Shown: positions 32,184 to 39,023 of the stretch, in pieces | Layout of the letters: each line of letters opens with the position of its first letter | Position numbering within the stretch: the first letter of the stretch is position 1 | Assembly (NCBI RefSeq): GCF_000812025.2 | Contig: NZ_JWJE02000036.1 | Location: forward strand, 1 to 39,023 | Reading direction: 5' to 3' | Length of the DNA stretch: 39,023 nucleotides | DNA from: Bacillus thermotolerans | GTDB lineage: Bacteria > Bacillota > Bacilli > Bacillales > Domibacillaceae | The notes under the pieces: model-generated | What the model was told of the DNA's origin: nothing | Database searches by the model: none | Seen by the model: only the letters and a program-made list of their open reading frames with translations | Translations under genes and position numbers: made by a program

Positions 32184-34058
32184 TTAACCGAAGGCCCGCC
32201 GGTAATTCGATAAGGCCAAAAGCGGGAAAATGTAACGGTAGCTGTGGTAGTGGATATAAAAGCTTCCGGCCATGCCCTGTCCCTTTGGGTAATCTGTCGT
32301 CCAGTCAGTATTCTCGAGAGACCCCAGCAAAAACTGCACCCCTTTTTGAACGGCGGGTGACGGTGTTCCCTCGGCGGCAATGAGCGCATCCAGCGCCCAG
32401 GCTGTATGGGTGAGGGTGCTTTTACCAAGCGGCACGTACCGTTTTTCGCTGTCACTTCGGCAGGATTCCCCCCAGCCGCCGTCCCGGTTTTGGATGCTCC
32501 TTAGCCAGGCGGCGGCCTTCTTGACGGAAGGGTGATCAGCAGAAAAGCCGGCGGACTGAAGGCCGGTGACAGCTGCCCACGTTCCGTAAATATAGCAAAT
32601 GCCCCACCGGCCGTACCAGGAGCCGTCGGATTCCTGATTGCTGATAAGCCAGCGGGCTGCCCGTTTCATGCCCTTGTGATCGTTTGGCAGGTTCGTGTAG
32701 TTGCCGAAAAACTCAAGCGTTCTGCCGGTCAAGTCCGCCGAGCTTGGGTCGCTGAAGATAAACTCTCCTTTTTCAACCGGAAGAAGATGAATCCACCGGC
32801 CCTTCACGTTCTTTTCAAAGGCTGCCCAGCCGCCGTCATCATTCTGCATGGATAAGAGCCATTGCACACCCCGGTCCCAGGCTCTGCGAAAGGCCGAATG
32901 GTCTGTCACCCCTCTTGCAATGGATCGCAAGGAAGCGGTCGTGTCATCCATATCGGGGTTGACGGTATTGATGTGGGAAAACCCCCATCCGCCCGGTACA
33001 CCGGCAGGATTGTGAATGGCCCAGTCGCCAAACTTATAATGCTGCCGCTCAAGCAGGTAACGGTTGGCCTTTTCAACCATCGGATCATGGAGAGGCACAC
33101 CGGCCAGCTGCAACGCAGAATTGATGAGTGACGTGTTCCATACATTCGCTGTTGTATACTGCATGTGAGGCTGCCCGCCGATCTCTGTTTTCATGGCGGT
33201 TAACCCGCTCACTGCCCTTCTGATTAAGGGATCCTCTTTTTTGTATCCGAGCGACAGCAAAGCGAAAATCATCAGAAAAGTAGAGCTGTAATAGCTGTAC
33301 AGCGTGCCGTCGGGCTCGATCCGCTCGAGCATGTACGTTTTCGCGCGGTCGACAGCGAGAGAGCGGAGACGGGAAGGCAGCCCGATGAGGCGTTTCACCT
33401 CTTGCTCGATGGAGGACAGGATGGGCCGCCATTCCGAACGGACCTCCCAGTCATGAATGTCGCTCCGGTCTAACAATAAATCGGAAAGGTCCGGGCTCCG
33501 GGACGTTCGGAGGCTGAATTTCTTTTCGGCTAAAAGAAGGATCGGGGCCAGGTTCACTCTTCCATACACGGAAAATTGATAAAAGTGTACCGGAAAGGAA
33601 GGCGGCAGCAGCATCACTTCAACCGGCACAGGAAAGCAGGCAGGCCACTTGTATTGCCCCGTGATCGCCAGCATGATTTTGGCAAAGATGTTGATGCGCT
33701 CAACGCCGCCCTTGGCCAGAATGAAACGCCGGGCCGCTCTCAGTTTCGGGTCACTCTTCTTCACGTACCCTGAATACAAAAGGGCATAATACGCCTCCAC
33801 GGTGGCGGTCACATTCCCATCCGGCTCGTCATAAAACAGCTTCCACGCCCCGTTTTTCTCTTGTTTGTCCATCAGCCTCGACACAAGCCCCTGAATCAAC
33901 TCTTCCTCATGTATTTCCAATGTCCGTAATAAAATGATCATGTAGGCATCCGTTGACAGACCGGTTTCAAACGGATACGCCCAGGATCCGTCGGGCGTCT
34001 GGTCTTTTCTCAGCCTGTCAATCAGCCGCTGGATTCCTTCACTGGTATCGATCTTCAT
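32184..34058 (-). CDS. sqhC: Squalene-hopene-type cyclase, probably sporulenol synthase
   Basis: A 624-residue triterpene cyclase. The acid catalyst DxDD motif is present as DMDD at residues 369-372, and several QW repeats are visible (QKNGAW-, QNDDGGWAAF, QESDGSWYGRW, QNRDGGWGES types). In B. subtilis the homologue SqhC (sporulenol synthase) cyclises tetraprenyl-beta-curcumene to sporulenol in spores; hopene formation is the alternative. The genome context (spore-former) favours sporulenol. ATG 34058 follows GGGGAGAGG. It is divergent from the DUF2515 gene, with only 25 bases between their first possible starts. Confidence 0.9.
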   Translation of the reverse strand: MKIDTSEGIQRLIDRLRKDQTPDGSWAYPFETGLSTDAYMIILLRTLEIHEEELIQGLVSRLMDKQEKNGAWKLFYDEPDGNVTATVEAYYALLYSGYVKKSDPKLRAARRFILAKGGVERINIFAKIMLAITGQYKWPACFPVPVEVMLLPPSFPVHFYQFSVYGRVNLAPILLLAEKKFSLRTSRSPDLSDLLLDRSDIHDWEVRSEWRPILSSIEQEVKRLIGLPSRLRSLAVDRAKTYMLERIEPDGTLYSYYSSTFLMIFALLSLGYKKEDPLIRRAVSGLTAMKTEIGGQPHMQYTTANVWNTSLINSALQLAGVPLHDPMVEKANRYLLERQHYKFGDWAIHNPAGVPGGWGFSHINTVNPDMDDTTASLRSIARGVTDHSAFRRAWDRGVQWLLSMQNDDGGWAAFEKNVKGRWIHLLPVEKGEFIFSDPSSADLTGRTLEFFGNYTNLPNDHKGMKRAARWLISNQESDGSWYGRWGICYIYGTWAAVTGLQSAGFSADHPSVKKAAAWLRSIQNRDGGWGESCRSDSEKRYVPLGKSTLTHTAWALDALIAAEGTPSPAVQKGVQFLLGSLENTDWTTDYPKGQGMAGSFYIHYHSYRYIFPLLALSNYRRAFG

Positions 34059-34083
34059 CTATACTCATTCCTCTCCCCGTAAA

Positions 34084-35274
34084 ATGCGGATCATTTCATG
34101 TGTATTCAAGTGGGGCGGGGAAGCATTCATAGAGGAGGGAGGAACCATATTTTTCAGAAGAAGCCGGCAAACGCCTCCTCTTGACAGAATCAAGGAAGAA
34201 TTAGAAAGAAGAAAAAAGCTTGCAAAGCCTTTGAATCTATCAAGAGAGGAAAAAGCTCTTGTCAAGCGAATCAAAGAGGAAACAAGCGAGCGGAACAAAA
34301 ACAACGTCACCCGGACGAACGCTTACCTGGAATTCTACAACGAGCACCCCGACATTCATTGGGCCTTTCTCGGGCACATGGTGTCGAGAAACGGCGGCTG
34401 GAACATGACGGATTTAAAGGGCGAGCTCTTGGCGCGGCTGTTATCAGAGAAGGAAAAACGGTCGTTTTTTTCTTTTCTGGAACGGGGAAACTGGCTGATT
34501 TTCCAGGATGCGTACCCGCAGTTTCTGCTGTACCGGGAGAGCCTTAAGCAGCAAAAGCCGCTGTTTTTTCTGTTTCCTTGTTTTCACATTTCTCTCTTTA
34601 TGGAAGTAATCTGGCACTTCTTTTGGAGGCACCCTGACAAAGCCATGTTAACGACCGCTCTCATTATCAATGAGCAGAACTACCTGGAACAGCGGGTGAT
34701 GCAGAACCCTCTCTATCAGCACGAAGTCTTCAATACGATCGAATTTAAGCTCCAGGACCTTTTGTCGTTCAACCAGATTCTTTTCCCTTACCGTAAAGAC
34801 GGCCTCTTGCATTTTACGGGCCGGACACTTCACCAGTTTGATTCCCTGCCCGCCCGCATTTTATTAGGAAAGCGGCTGTATGCCCTTTTGTTTCATCATA
34901 AGGAACGGTTAAGGAGTGTAGAGGACTGGGCCAATACCCATCCGCATACCGGCTCGAGAAAGGATTACTGGCCGCATCTGTTTAACAGCGTCCATGAAGG
35001 AATACCCGGGAAGAAATATCAGCTCCGGTTAAGAAACTGCCGGCTGCGGCCGGGAGCGGCCCGGATGTACAGCCCGCCTCTTAAATACGCCTGGAAAGAC
35101 GTCCGCCATGCAGAGGCGGAGCCGGGAGACTGGTTTCAAAACACGAGCGTCATGGACCATTTCAGCGAATTACACGAAACATTAGACGGGGAGATCCAAG
35201 ATGACTACTGTAAAACACTTGAAAGACTCGAACTTGCCGCCCTTGCGAAAAAAGCGATCTTTATACGGGAGTAG
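34084..35274 (+). CDS. DUF2515-family protein (YppC-like); start uncertain
   Basis: A protein of up to 396 residues of the DUF2515 family, known from B. subtilis YppC; function unknown. Conserved segments are NNVTRTNAYLEFYNEHPDIHW, LGHMVSRNGGWNMTDLKG, IINEQNYLEQRV and the HTGSRKDYWP block. ATG 34084 has no ribosome binding site and gives an odd N-terminus. A strong AGGAGG (34133-34138) lies eight bases before an in-frame ATA at 34147 (MFFRRSRQTPPLDRI), so a rare ATA start is possible. The 3' end overlaps the next gene by 74 bases. Divergent to the cyclase gene. Confidence 0.85.
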   Translation: MRIISCVFKWGGEAFIEEGGTIFFRRSRQTPPLDRIKEELERRKKLAKPLNLSREEKALVKRIKEETSERNKNNVTRTNAYLEFYNEHPDIHWAFLGHMVSRNGGWNMTDLKGELLARLLSEKEKRSFFSFLERGNWLIFQDAYPQFLLYRESLKQQKPLFFLFPCFHISLFMEVIWHFFWRHPDKAMLTTALIINEQNYLEQRVMQNPLYQHEVFNTIEFKLQDLLSFNQILFPYRKDGLLHFTGRTLHQFDSLPARILLGKRLYALLFHHKERLRSVEDWANTHPHTGSRKDYWPHLFNSVHEGIPGKKYQLRLRNCRLRPGAARMYSPPLKYAWKDVRHAEAEPGDWFQNTSVMDHFSELHETLDGEIQDDYCKTLERLELAALAKKAIFIRE

Positions 35275-35647
35275 GGCCTATCTCCCGGCTATGCTGCTGT
35301 CCAGTTTGCTCGGCACGTATTTAGACCTCTTGTTTACAGGAAAGAGCATGTATGCCTTCCCGGCGAGGCCGTTTGCCTCCATTTTTTCGGTTAACCTATT
35401 GTTTACGCTCGTTGTCCTTCCAGCAGCGACCGGTCTCTTTTTAATGCTTATACAGAGGTGGAGCTGGCTGAAACGGGCGGTGTTCATTCTGCTCCTCGGT
35501 TTAGGGGCGGCGGTGATGGAGAAGCAAGCGGAAGCCGTCGGTTTGTTCGTTCATTCGGAGGAGTGGAGCCATCTTTATACGGTAGCGGGATACAGTCTGT
35601 TTCTGTTTGCGATGGCTGCTTTTCATGACTGGTTTTGTGAAAAATAA
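35201..35647 (+). CDS. Small membrane protein, 148 aa, unknown function
   Basis: Four to five hydrophobic segments (LPAMLLSSLLGTYLDLLF, FTLVVLPAATGLFLMLI, AVFILLLGLGAAVM, YSLFLFAMAAF) make this an integral membrane protein similar in style to small CBO0543-like proteins of spore-formers; not firmly assigned. ATG 35201 follows GGGGAGATCCAAG inside the end of the DUF2515 gene, with a 74-base overlap indicating translational coupling. Confidence 0.75.
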   Translation: MTTVKHLKDSNLPPLRKKRSLYGSRAYLPAMLLSSLLGTYLDLLFTGKSMYAFPARPFASIFSVNLLFTLVVLPAATGLFLMLIQRWSWLKRAVFILLLGLGAAVMEKQAEAVGLFVHSEEWSHLYTVAGYSLFLFAMAAFHDWFCEK

Positions 35648-35661
35648 CGCGGTATCCTGCA

Positions 35662-35704
35662 GCCGCTCACAGTCTTCCTTTCAGCAGGAAGACTGATGAG
35701 CGGC
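35662..35704 (+). terminator. Long hairpin behind the small membrane protein gene, probable terminator
   Basis: GCCGCTCA-C-AGTCTTCCT / AGGAAGACT-GA-TGAGCGGC forms a long stem with a small internal loop; the tail is C/T rich but lacks a clean T-run. Confidence 0.55.
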
Positions 35705-35781
35705 CCGCTTCTCCTATATACATTCTCCTATTCTTTTAATCTAGCCGTTCTAAAAAACCTTCTTCTCCATATACTGAAGGT

Positions 35782-35864
35782 AAAGGTTACGGGCGAGCGT
35801 ACAAAACAAGCATTCCTCATAGATGATAACCTTTGAGAATAGCTGCATGCGTATTCTCTTTTTT
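35782..35864 (+). promoter_or_regulatory. Structured leader with terminator in front of the esterase gene
   Basis: AAAGGTTA (35782-35789) pairs with TAACCTTT (35827-35834), immediately followed by the terminator GAGAATA / TATTCTC with TTTTTT (35835-35864), about 30 bases before the ribosome binding site. It may be an attenuator; it could also just end upstream transcripts. Confidence 0.45.
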
Positions 35865-35905
35865 GTTGGAATCAGGGGCTTTAGGAAGAAAGAAAAAAGG
35901 AGGCC

Positions 35906-36841
35906 ATGACACAAATGGGTTTAGATCCTCAAGCAAAGTTTATTTTAGCGCAAATGGAAGAAGCGGGTGCCCCGCCTATGCATGAACTCTCGCCAGAAGA
36001 GGCAAGAGCCACCTCGGACTTTTCCGCTTTGGCGGGAGAACCGGAGGAGGTGGCTCGCGTAGAGAACCGGACGATTCCGGGGCCTGGCGGAGAGATTCCG
36101 GTCCGTATCTATACACCGGAGGGACAAGGACCGTTTTCTGCTCTCGTCTATTATCACGGCGGCGGCTGGGTCATCGGAGACTTGGACACGGTGGATGTTC
36201 CGTGCCGCCTGCTTGCCAACCGGGCTCAATGTGTGGTGATTTCTGTGGATTACCGGCTGGCCCCGGAGCATAAATTCCCGGCCGCGGCGGACGATGCGTA
36301 CGCCGCAGCGAAGTGGGTAATTGAAAACGCTGCTTCCATTCGAGTAGAACCGAGGCGTGTGGCGGTTGGAGGAGACAGTGCCGGCGGAAATCTTGCAGCG
36401 GTGGTGTCCCTCATGGCACGAGACAGGAATGACCTGCCGCTCGCTTATCAGATGCTGATTTATCCGGTGACGAATCATTCCTACGAGACCGCCTCGTACC
36501 GAGAGAATGCCGACGGATATTTGTTAACAAAGGATTCCATGGTCTGGTTTTGGGATCATTATTTGCGAAATGCAGAAGATGGGAAGCATCCGTATGCGTC
36601 CCCTCTGCAGGCGAGGGATTTAAGCGGATTGCCTCCTGCGCTTGTTATCACAGCCGGGTATGATCCGCTCCGGGATGAAGGAGAAGCGTATGCGAAACGC
36701 TTAGAAGACGCGGGTGTGGCTGTAGAAGCGACACGCTATAAAGAAATGATTCACGGATTCTTCTGGATGCCAGGTGTTCTCGACCAAGGCAAACAATGCA
36801 TAGAACAGGCAGCCGCTGCGCTAAGGCGGGCATTTAATTAA
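35906..36841 (+). CDS. Alpha/beta hydrolase, hormone-sensitive-lipase family esterase
   Basis: A 311-residue carboxylesterase. The oxyanion-hole motif HGGGW (YYHGGGWVIGD) is near residue 85, the nucleophile serine in GDSAGG near residue 157, the acidic YDPLRDEG near 252 and the catalytic His in MIHGFFWMPG near 282, the full triad of bacterial HSL-type (family IV) esterases. Physiological substrate unknown. AAAGGAGG lies two bases before ATG 35906 and eleven before ATG 35915, so either could be used. A possible attenuator precedes it and a clear terminator follows. Confidence 0.92.
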   Translation: MTQMGLDPQAKFILAQMEEAGAPPMHELSPEEARATSDFSALAGEPEEVARVENRTIPGPGGEIPVRIYTPEGQGPFSALVYYHGGGWVIGDLDTVDVPCRLLANRAQCVVISVDYRLAPEHKFPAAADDAYAAAKWVIENAASIRVEPRRVAVGGDSAGGNLAAVVSLMARDRNDLPLAYQMLIYPVTNHSYETASYRENADGYLLTKDSMVWFWDHYLRNAEDGKHPYASPLQARDLSGLPPALVITAGYDPLRDEGEAYAKRLEDAGVAVEATRYKEMIHGFFWMPGVLDQGKQCIEQAAAALRRAFN

Positions 36842-36857
36842 TAAAAGACGATATTAT

Positions 36858-36895
36858 AAAAAAGCAGGCAAACGTTTCTAGTAGCCTGCTTTTTT
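36858..36895 (+). terminator. Terminator of the esterase gene
   Basis: AAAAAAGCAGGC / GCCTGCTTTTTT stem with T-run. Confidence 0.9.
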
Positions 36896-36978
36896 ATATG
36901 GATTCACTCAATATAAGAATCCGCTTTCATTCCTATTTCCTGGGGAATTTATAGTAAGTGCATGAGCATATTCAGCTA

Positions 36979-37116
36979 TTACTTGGCTTCTCCTTCAAAA
37001 ATAAGCTGGATTCGCTGGATCTGTCCGCCAGCCCAGAACAGCAATGGCTGAAACGTGTGCAGCCGCCCGCCTTCTTTCGCATGGGCGTGAATGATCTCCT
37101 CGTCGTCCTCTTTCAT
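36979..37116 (-). pseudogene. Remnant of an unknown gene, 45 codons
   Basis: On the minus strand a short frame encodes MKEDDEEIIHAHAKEGGRLH and continues to FEGEAK before a TAA at 36979. It reads like the C-terminal end of a soluble protein, lacks a ribosome binding site and is closed upstream by an in-frame TAA, so it is probably a leftover fragment. I do not recognise the parent family. The rest of 36842-37269 holds only the esterase terminator and the YwbE leader. Confidence 0.45.
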
Positions 37117-37269
37117 GTCATGTACGATTGATTAATGGTCTTGTTTAACCTTAACCTCACTGGTAATATTAGAAAATATCGCCTGAATTCCTTAGGTACT
37201 GTTAAAATGGATGGTTTAGATTGCGAATAAGGGATATTTAAAGGAATAGATAAAAAAGGAGGCACCCCC

Positions 37270-37464
37270 ATGCCAGGAACGAGAAGAGAAAATATCAAAC
37301 CAGGACTAAAGGTAAAAGTGGTTCAAAAACAAGACCAGCGCTCAGGCAAGCTCACAGAAGGTGTTGTCGCGAGGATACTGACCAATTCTGCGACCCACCC
37401 GCACGGCATTAAAGTCAAGCTGGAGAGCGGCCTGGTCGGCCGGGTAAAGGAGATTATCGAATAG
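37270..37464 (+). CDS. ywbE: YwbE family protein
   Basis: A 64-residue protein matching YwbE (DUF2196) of B. subtilis: RRENIKPGLKVKVVQKQDQR, then TNSATHPHGIKVKLESGLVG. It is a small SH3/KOW-like beta-barrel fold of unknown function, possibly nucleic-acid binding. AAAAAAGGAGG precedes the ATG. It stands alone here. Confidence 0.92.
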   Translation: MPGTRRENIKPGLKVKVVQKQDQRSGKLTEGVVARILTNSATHPHGIKVKLESGLVGRVKEIIE

Positions 37465-37531
37465 ACTGATCGAGATGACTGATTGCATAAAAGGCATCTT
37501 TCTTTTTGGTTTAATAAAGATTTTACTCACC

Positions 37532-37577
37532 CAGCAGCCTCCCTTCTCACAGCGACAGGGGAGAAAGGGAGGAGGCA
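37532..37577. other. Imperfect hairpin downstream of ywbE
   Basis: CAGCCTCCCTTCTC and GAGAAAGGGAGGAGG can pair with one bulge. No adjacent T-run on the plus strand, so a terminator role is doubtful. Confidence 0.4.
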
Positions 37578-37704
37578 AAGCCATTGGGAGAATAAAAGGT
37601 GACAGGTTTGTTTTTTGCTTATTTTTCGGGATTGTTAGTAAAGTCTGGAGAAGGCTGTGCTGAAAAGTAATATTAAGAATTTTTAAAGTGAAGGGGTTAA
37701 CCGA

Positions 37705-38352
37705 ATGCAAATAAAATGGCTTATTTTTATTCTATCCATTCCGCTGATTTTTCTCGCAGCTTGTTCATCAGATAGTCAAGCTGCAAATGATGTAAATGCT
37801 GCAGATAAAGAGAGTGATGAGCATGTAAGAGAGATTGCTTGGGATTTTGTTAAAGAAAAGGGTTGGGATGATGAGGGTAAAGAAGAATGGCAGCGTGCAA
37901 AAGTAACGAAAACGGTTGCTGCTGATAATGACCATACATTCTTGGGTCAAGCTTATAAAGATAATTATGAAGGCAAGGAAGTATTATTTGTTTCCTTTGA
38001 AAGCACCCCTTCCATACTAATCGACCCACAGACCAGCAAGGTCATCGGCTATAAGCCATTAGAAACTCCTCCTGTCGAAGGGTATATTGTTAATAAGGAT
38101 AAGGCTAGAATATGGGTCATTCCCGAAATAAACAAAGAAGAATTAATAGGCAAGAGCGAGGAAGAGGTGTTTGCTCTTGTGATGAGTGAAAAGTATCACG
38201 GGGAAGGTTATATGGTTGACGCAAAAGATATTGATAAAGAGCTGGTTTCCTCTCTTCAAGTGGGTCAAAAGGTTATCGTGCATTTTGATACATCTGGGCT
38301 TTCAGCTCCGATGTATGCACATGCTACCAATATAAAAATTATAGAAAAATAA
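37705..38352 (+). CDS. Lipoprotein with DUF3221-like domain
   Basis: A 215-residue secreted lipoprotein. The signal peptide ends in the lipobox LAAC (Cys at residue 20), followed by a polar linker. The middle (30-115) resembles a PepSY-like or small alpha/beta region; the C-terminal part (from VEGYIVNKDKARIWVI to VGQKVIVHFDTSGLSAPMYA) matches the DUF3221 beta-barrel seen in Bacillus lipoproteins. Function unknown; attached to the outer face of the membrane. GAAGGGG precedes the ATG. Base composition appears more A/T rich than the neighbouring metabolic genes. Confidence 0.85.
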   Translation: MQIKWLIFILSIPLIFLAACSSDSQAANDVNAADKESDEHVREIAWDFVKEKGWDDEGKEEWQRAKVTKTVAADNDHTFLGQAYKDNYEGKEVLFVSFESTPSILIDPQTSKVIGYKPLETPPVEGYIVNKDKARIWVIPEINKEELIGKSEEEVFALVMSEKYHGEGYMVDAKDIDKELVSSLQVGQKVIVHFDTSGLSAPMYAHATNIKIIEK

Positions 38353-38416
38353 AAGCAACATTGGTGATAGAGGTTATAGAATAAGCAGTGCCAAAAAAGA
38401 GAAAGAATGTTCGATA

Positions 38417-38439
38417 CTGCCGCTAAAATTTGCTATAAT
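38417..38439 (+). promoter_or_regulatory. Promoter of the toxin mRNA
   Basis: An extended -10, TGCTATAAT (TATAAT at 38434-38439), with TCGATA 17 bases upstream (38411-38416). Transcription would start near 38446. Confidence 0.75.
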
Positions 38440-38473
38440 GAAAGAGACAATTGCATAGCCACACAGGATGGGT

Positions 38474-38504
38474 GGCGGTACACCCCAAAGAAAGGGGGTG
38501 CCGC
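38474..38504 (+). promoter_or_regulatory. Hairpin sequestering the toxin ribosome binding site
   Basis: GCGG-TA-CACCCC pairs with GGGGTG-CCGC around the loop AAAGAAAG; the right arm holds the Shine-Dalgarno GGGGG of the toxin gene, which would be hidden. Confidence 0.65.
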
Positions 38505-38507
38505 TTT

Positions 38508-38585
38508 ATGACGACTTTTCAGACATTAACCTTAATGATCGCGTTTGCCGCGCTAGTCGTTTCGATTATAAATACAAAAAAATAA
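38508..38585 (+). CDS. Holin-like type I toxin peptide, 25 aa
   Basis: ATG 38508 encodes MTTFQTLTLMIAFAALVVSI and then INTKK: a single hydrophobic helix with a short polar start and a basic end, matching the putative holin-like toxin family (MTxFQxLxLMIxF). Such peptides insert in the membrane and are kept silent by an antisense RNA, as in TxpA/RatA, BsrG/SR4 and BsrE/SR5 of B. subtilis. AAAGGGGGT lies upstream but within a stem. The stop codon lies in the terminator, which is shared with the antisense RNA. Confidence 0.85.
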   Translation: MTTFQTLTLMIAFAALVVSIINTKK

Positions 38586-38709
38586 CCCATCCTGACACAT
38601 TCGACGGTTAAGGATGGGTTATTTTTATCACCTGTCAAGGCCGCCACTTATACGGTGGCATCAATTGTCCGGAAGAGAGATGTTGCTGCATCTCTCTTCT
38701 CTTATTTAT
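38575..38709 (-). ncRNA. Putative antisense antitoxin RNA
   Basis: A minus-strand promoter at 38716-38744 would start an RNA near 38709. It contains a hairpin GAAGAGAGATG / CATCTCTCTTC, a second hairpin GCCACC-GTATAA-GTGGC, and ends at the shared terminator followed by seven T (38582-38576). About 55 bases at its 3' end are complementary to the end of the toxin mRNA, the usual layout of Bacillus type I antitoxins. About 135 nt. Inferred from promoter, structures and position. Confidence 0.75.
38578..38626. terminator. Bidirectional terminator shared by toxin mRNA and antisense RNA
   Basis: Arms 38578-38593 and 38611-38626 (AGGATGGGTTATTTTT and its complement) form a 16-bp stem including A/T tails. 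The toxin stop codon lies in the left arm. Confidence 0.9.
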
Positions 38710-38715
38710 ACCCTT

Positions 38716-38744
38716 ATTATAATCCCGGTATGACAAATTTGCAA
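38716..38744 (-). promoter_or_regulatory. Promoter of the antisense RNA
   Basis: On the minus strand TTGCAA (38744-38739), exactly 17 bases, TATAAT (38721-38716). Confidence 0.8.
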
Positions 38745-38825
38745 ACAAGGTTTTCTGTCTATGAATGAAATATCTGAACATTGTAAAAGCAGTTTCGTAG
38801 AAAACTTCTAAAAAATACCCGGAGA

Positions 38826-38849
38826 GAAGCGAACGGTCAGTTCGCTTCT
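38826..38849. other. Short perfect hairpin
   Basis: GAAGCGAAC-GGTCA-GTTCGCTTC, nine base pairs, no T-run; possibly a weak terminator or RNA structure between the toxin locus and the last gene. Confidence 0.4.
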
Positions 38850-38903
38850 TCATTCTGTTGATAAAGTCTTCTGTCAATGGACAAGCAATGAAAAAATATG
38901 TAG

Positions 38904-38939
38904 AATCTCCTCAGAATACATGAAAGAGGAGATTTTTTT
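38904..38939 (+). promoter_or_regulatory. Terminator-like hairpin covering the ribosome binding site of the last gene
   Basis: AATCTCCTC (38904-38912) pairs with GAGGAGATT (38926-38934), directly followed by T7 and the ATG. The right arm contains the Shine-Dalgarno AGAGGAG. Confidence 0.6.
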
Positions 38940-39023
38940 ATGTTCTTTTCTCACACCTACCAGGAAATTGAACAAAACCGGGCGTTCTATCTTCACATGT
39001 ATGATGCTTCCCATCAGCTTGTC
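38940..39023 (+). CDS. Start of an unidentified gene, cut by the window edge
   Basis: ATG 38940 lies eight bases after AGAGGAGA; 28 codons are visible (MFFSHTYQEIEQNRAFYLHM, then YDASHQLV) with no stop. Too little to assign a family. The unusual hairpin over its ribosome binding site suggests regulated expression. Confidence 0.6.
   Translation, partial: MFFSHTYQEIEQNRAFYLHMYDASHQLV

Noticed and set aside
38635-38877. Minus-strand frame of 80 codons covering the antisense RNA promoter region
   Set aside because: It runs through the SigA promoter and hairpins of the putative antitoxin RNA and has no clear ribosome binding site; the RNA explanation is better.
1-39023. CRISPR arrays, rRNA, tRNA genes, insertion sequences
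   Set aside because: No regularly spaced repeats, no rRNA or tRNA signatures and no transposase-like frame with terminal repeats were found by eye.

Overview
The window looks like chromosomal DNA of a spore-forming, probably halotolerant member of the Bacillaceae. The reasons are strong AGGAGG-type ribosome binding sites, a Bacillus-type sulfate assimilation operon, a CotF-type spore coat gene, a sporulenol (squalene-hopene family) cyclase, a lipoteichoic acid synthase, YwbE and DUF2515 proteins, and a tandem glycine riboswitch very like that of Bacillus subtilis gcvT. I cannot fix the genus.

Layout. (1) 109-466, minus: two tiny genes, one a double CxxC zinc-finger protein. (2) 650-6334, plus: sulfate assimilation and siroheme operon cysH-sat-cysC-sumT-sirB-sirC, closed by a TauE-type permease. 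(3) 6610-8298: two decayed genes, a short-chain dehydrogenase that lost its active site and a frameshifted CotF-type coat protein. (4) 8631-20723, plus: an ectoine/hydroxyectoine catabolic cluster: EutB dehydratase, PucR-type regulator, ectoine hydrolase DoeA, EutC, a cystathionine gamma-synthase-family PLP enzyme, an M20 deacylase, a homoserine dehydrogenase, a DoeC-like aldehyde dehydrogenase and a BCCT transporter. (5) A VOC protein on the minus strand, then 21594-24664: a glycine riboswitch driving two membrane proteins and an M20 amidohydrolase. (6) 24946-26210: two homologous small helical proteins facing each other, with an unknown gene. (7) 26558-29882: LtaS-type enzyme, an unknown small protein, a DUF2238-like membrane protein. 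(8) 29934-32133: a tyrosine recombinase with a 13-7-13 bp inverted repeat just upstream, and a DMT exporter. (9) 32184-36841: sporulenol cyclase, DUF2515 protein, small membrane protein, alpha/beta esterase. (10) 36979-39023: a gene remnant, YwbE, a DUF3221 lipoprotein, a type I toxin-antitoxin locus and the start of another gene.

Most interesting parts. The ectoine cluster keeps recognisable DoeA, EutB and EutC, but the usual deacetylase (DoeB, aspartoacylase family) and aminotransferase (DoeD) are not seen; an M20 enzyme and a Cys/Met-metabolism PLP enzyme stand in their places, together with a homoserine dehydrogenase and PucR-type rather than EnuR-type control. This suggests a variant route. 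The second is the glycine-sensing ON-type riboswitch in front of a transporter-like pair plus amidohydrolase. The third is the recombinase with a loxP-like inverted repeat. The fourth is the compact holin-like toxin with overlapping antisense RNA and 5'-3' mRNA complementarity.

All functional calls come from motif and family recognition by eye; no database search was run.
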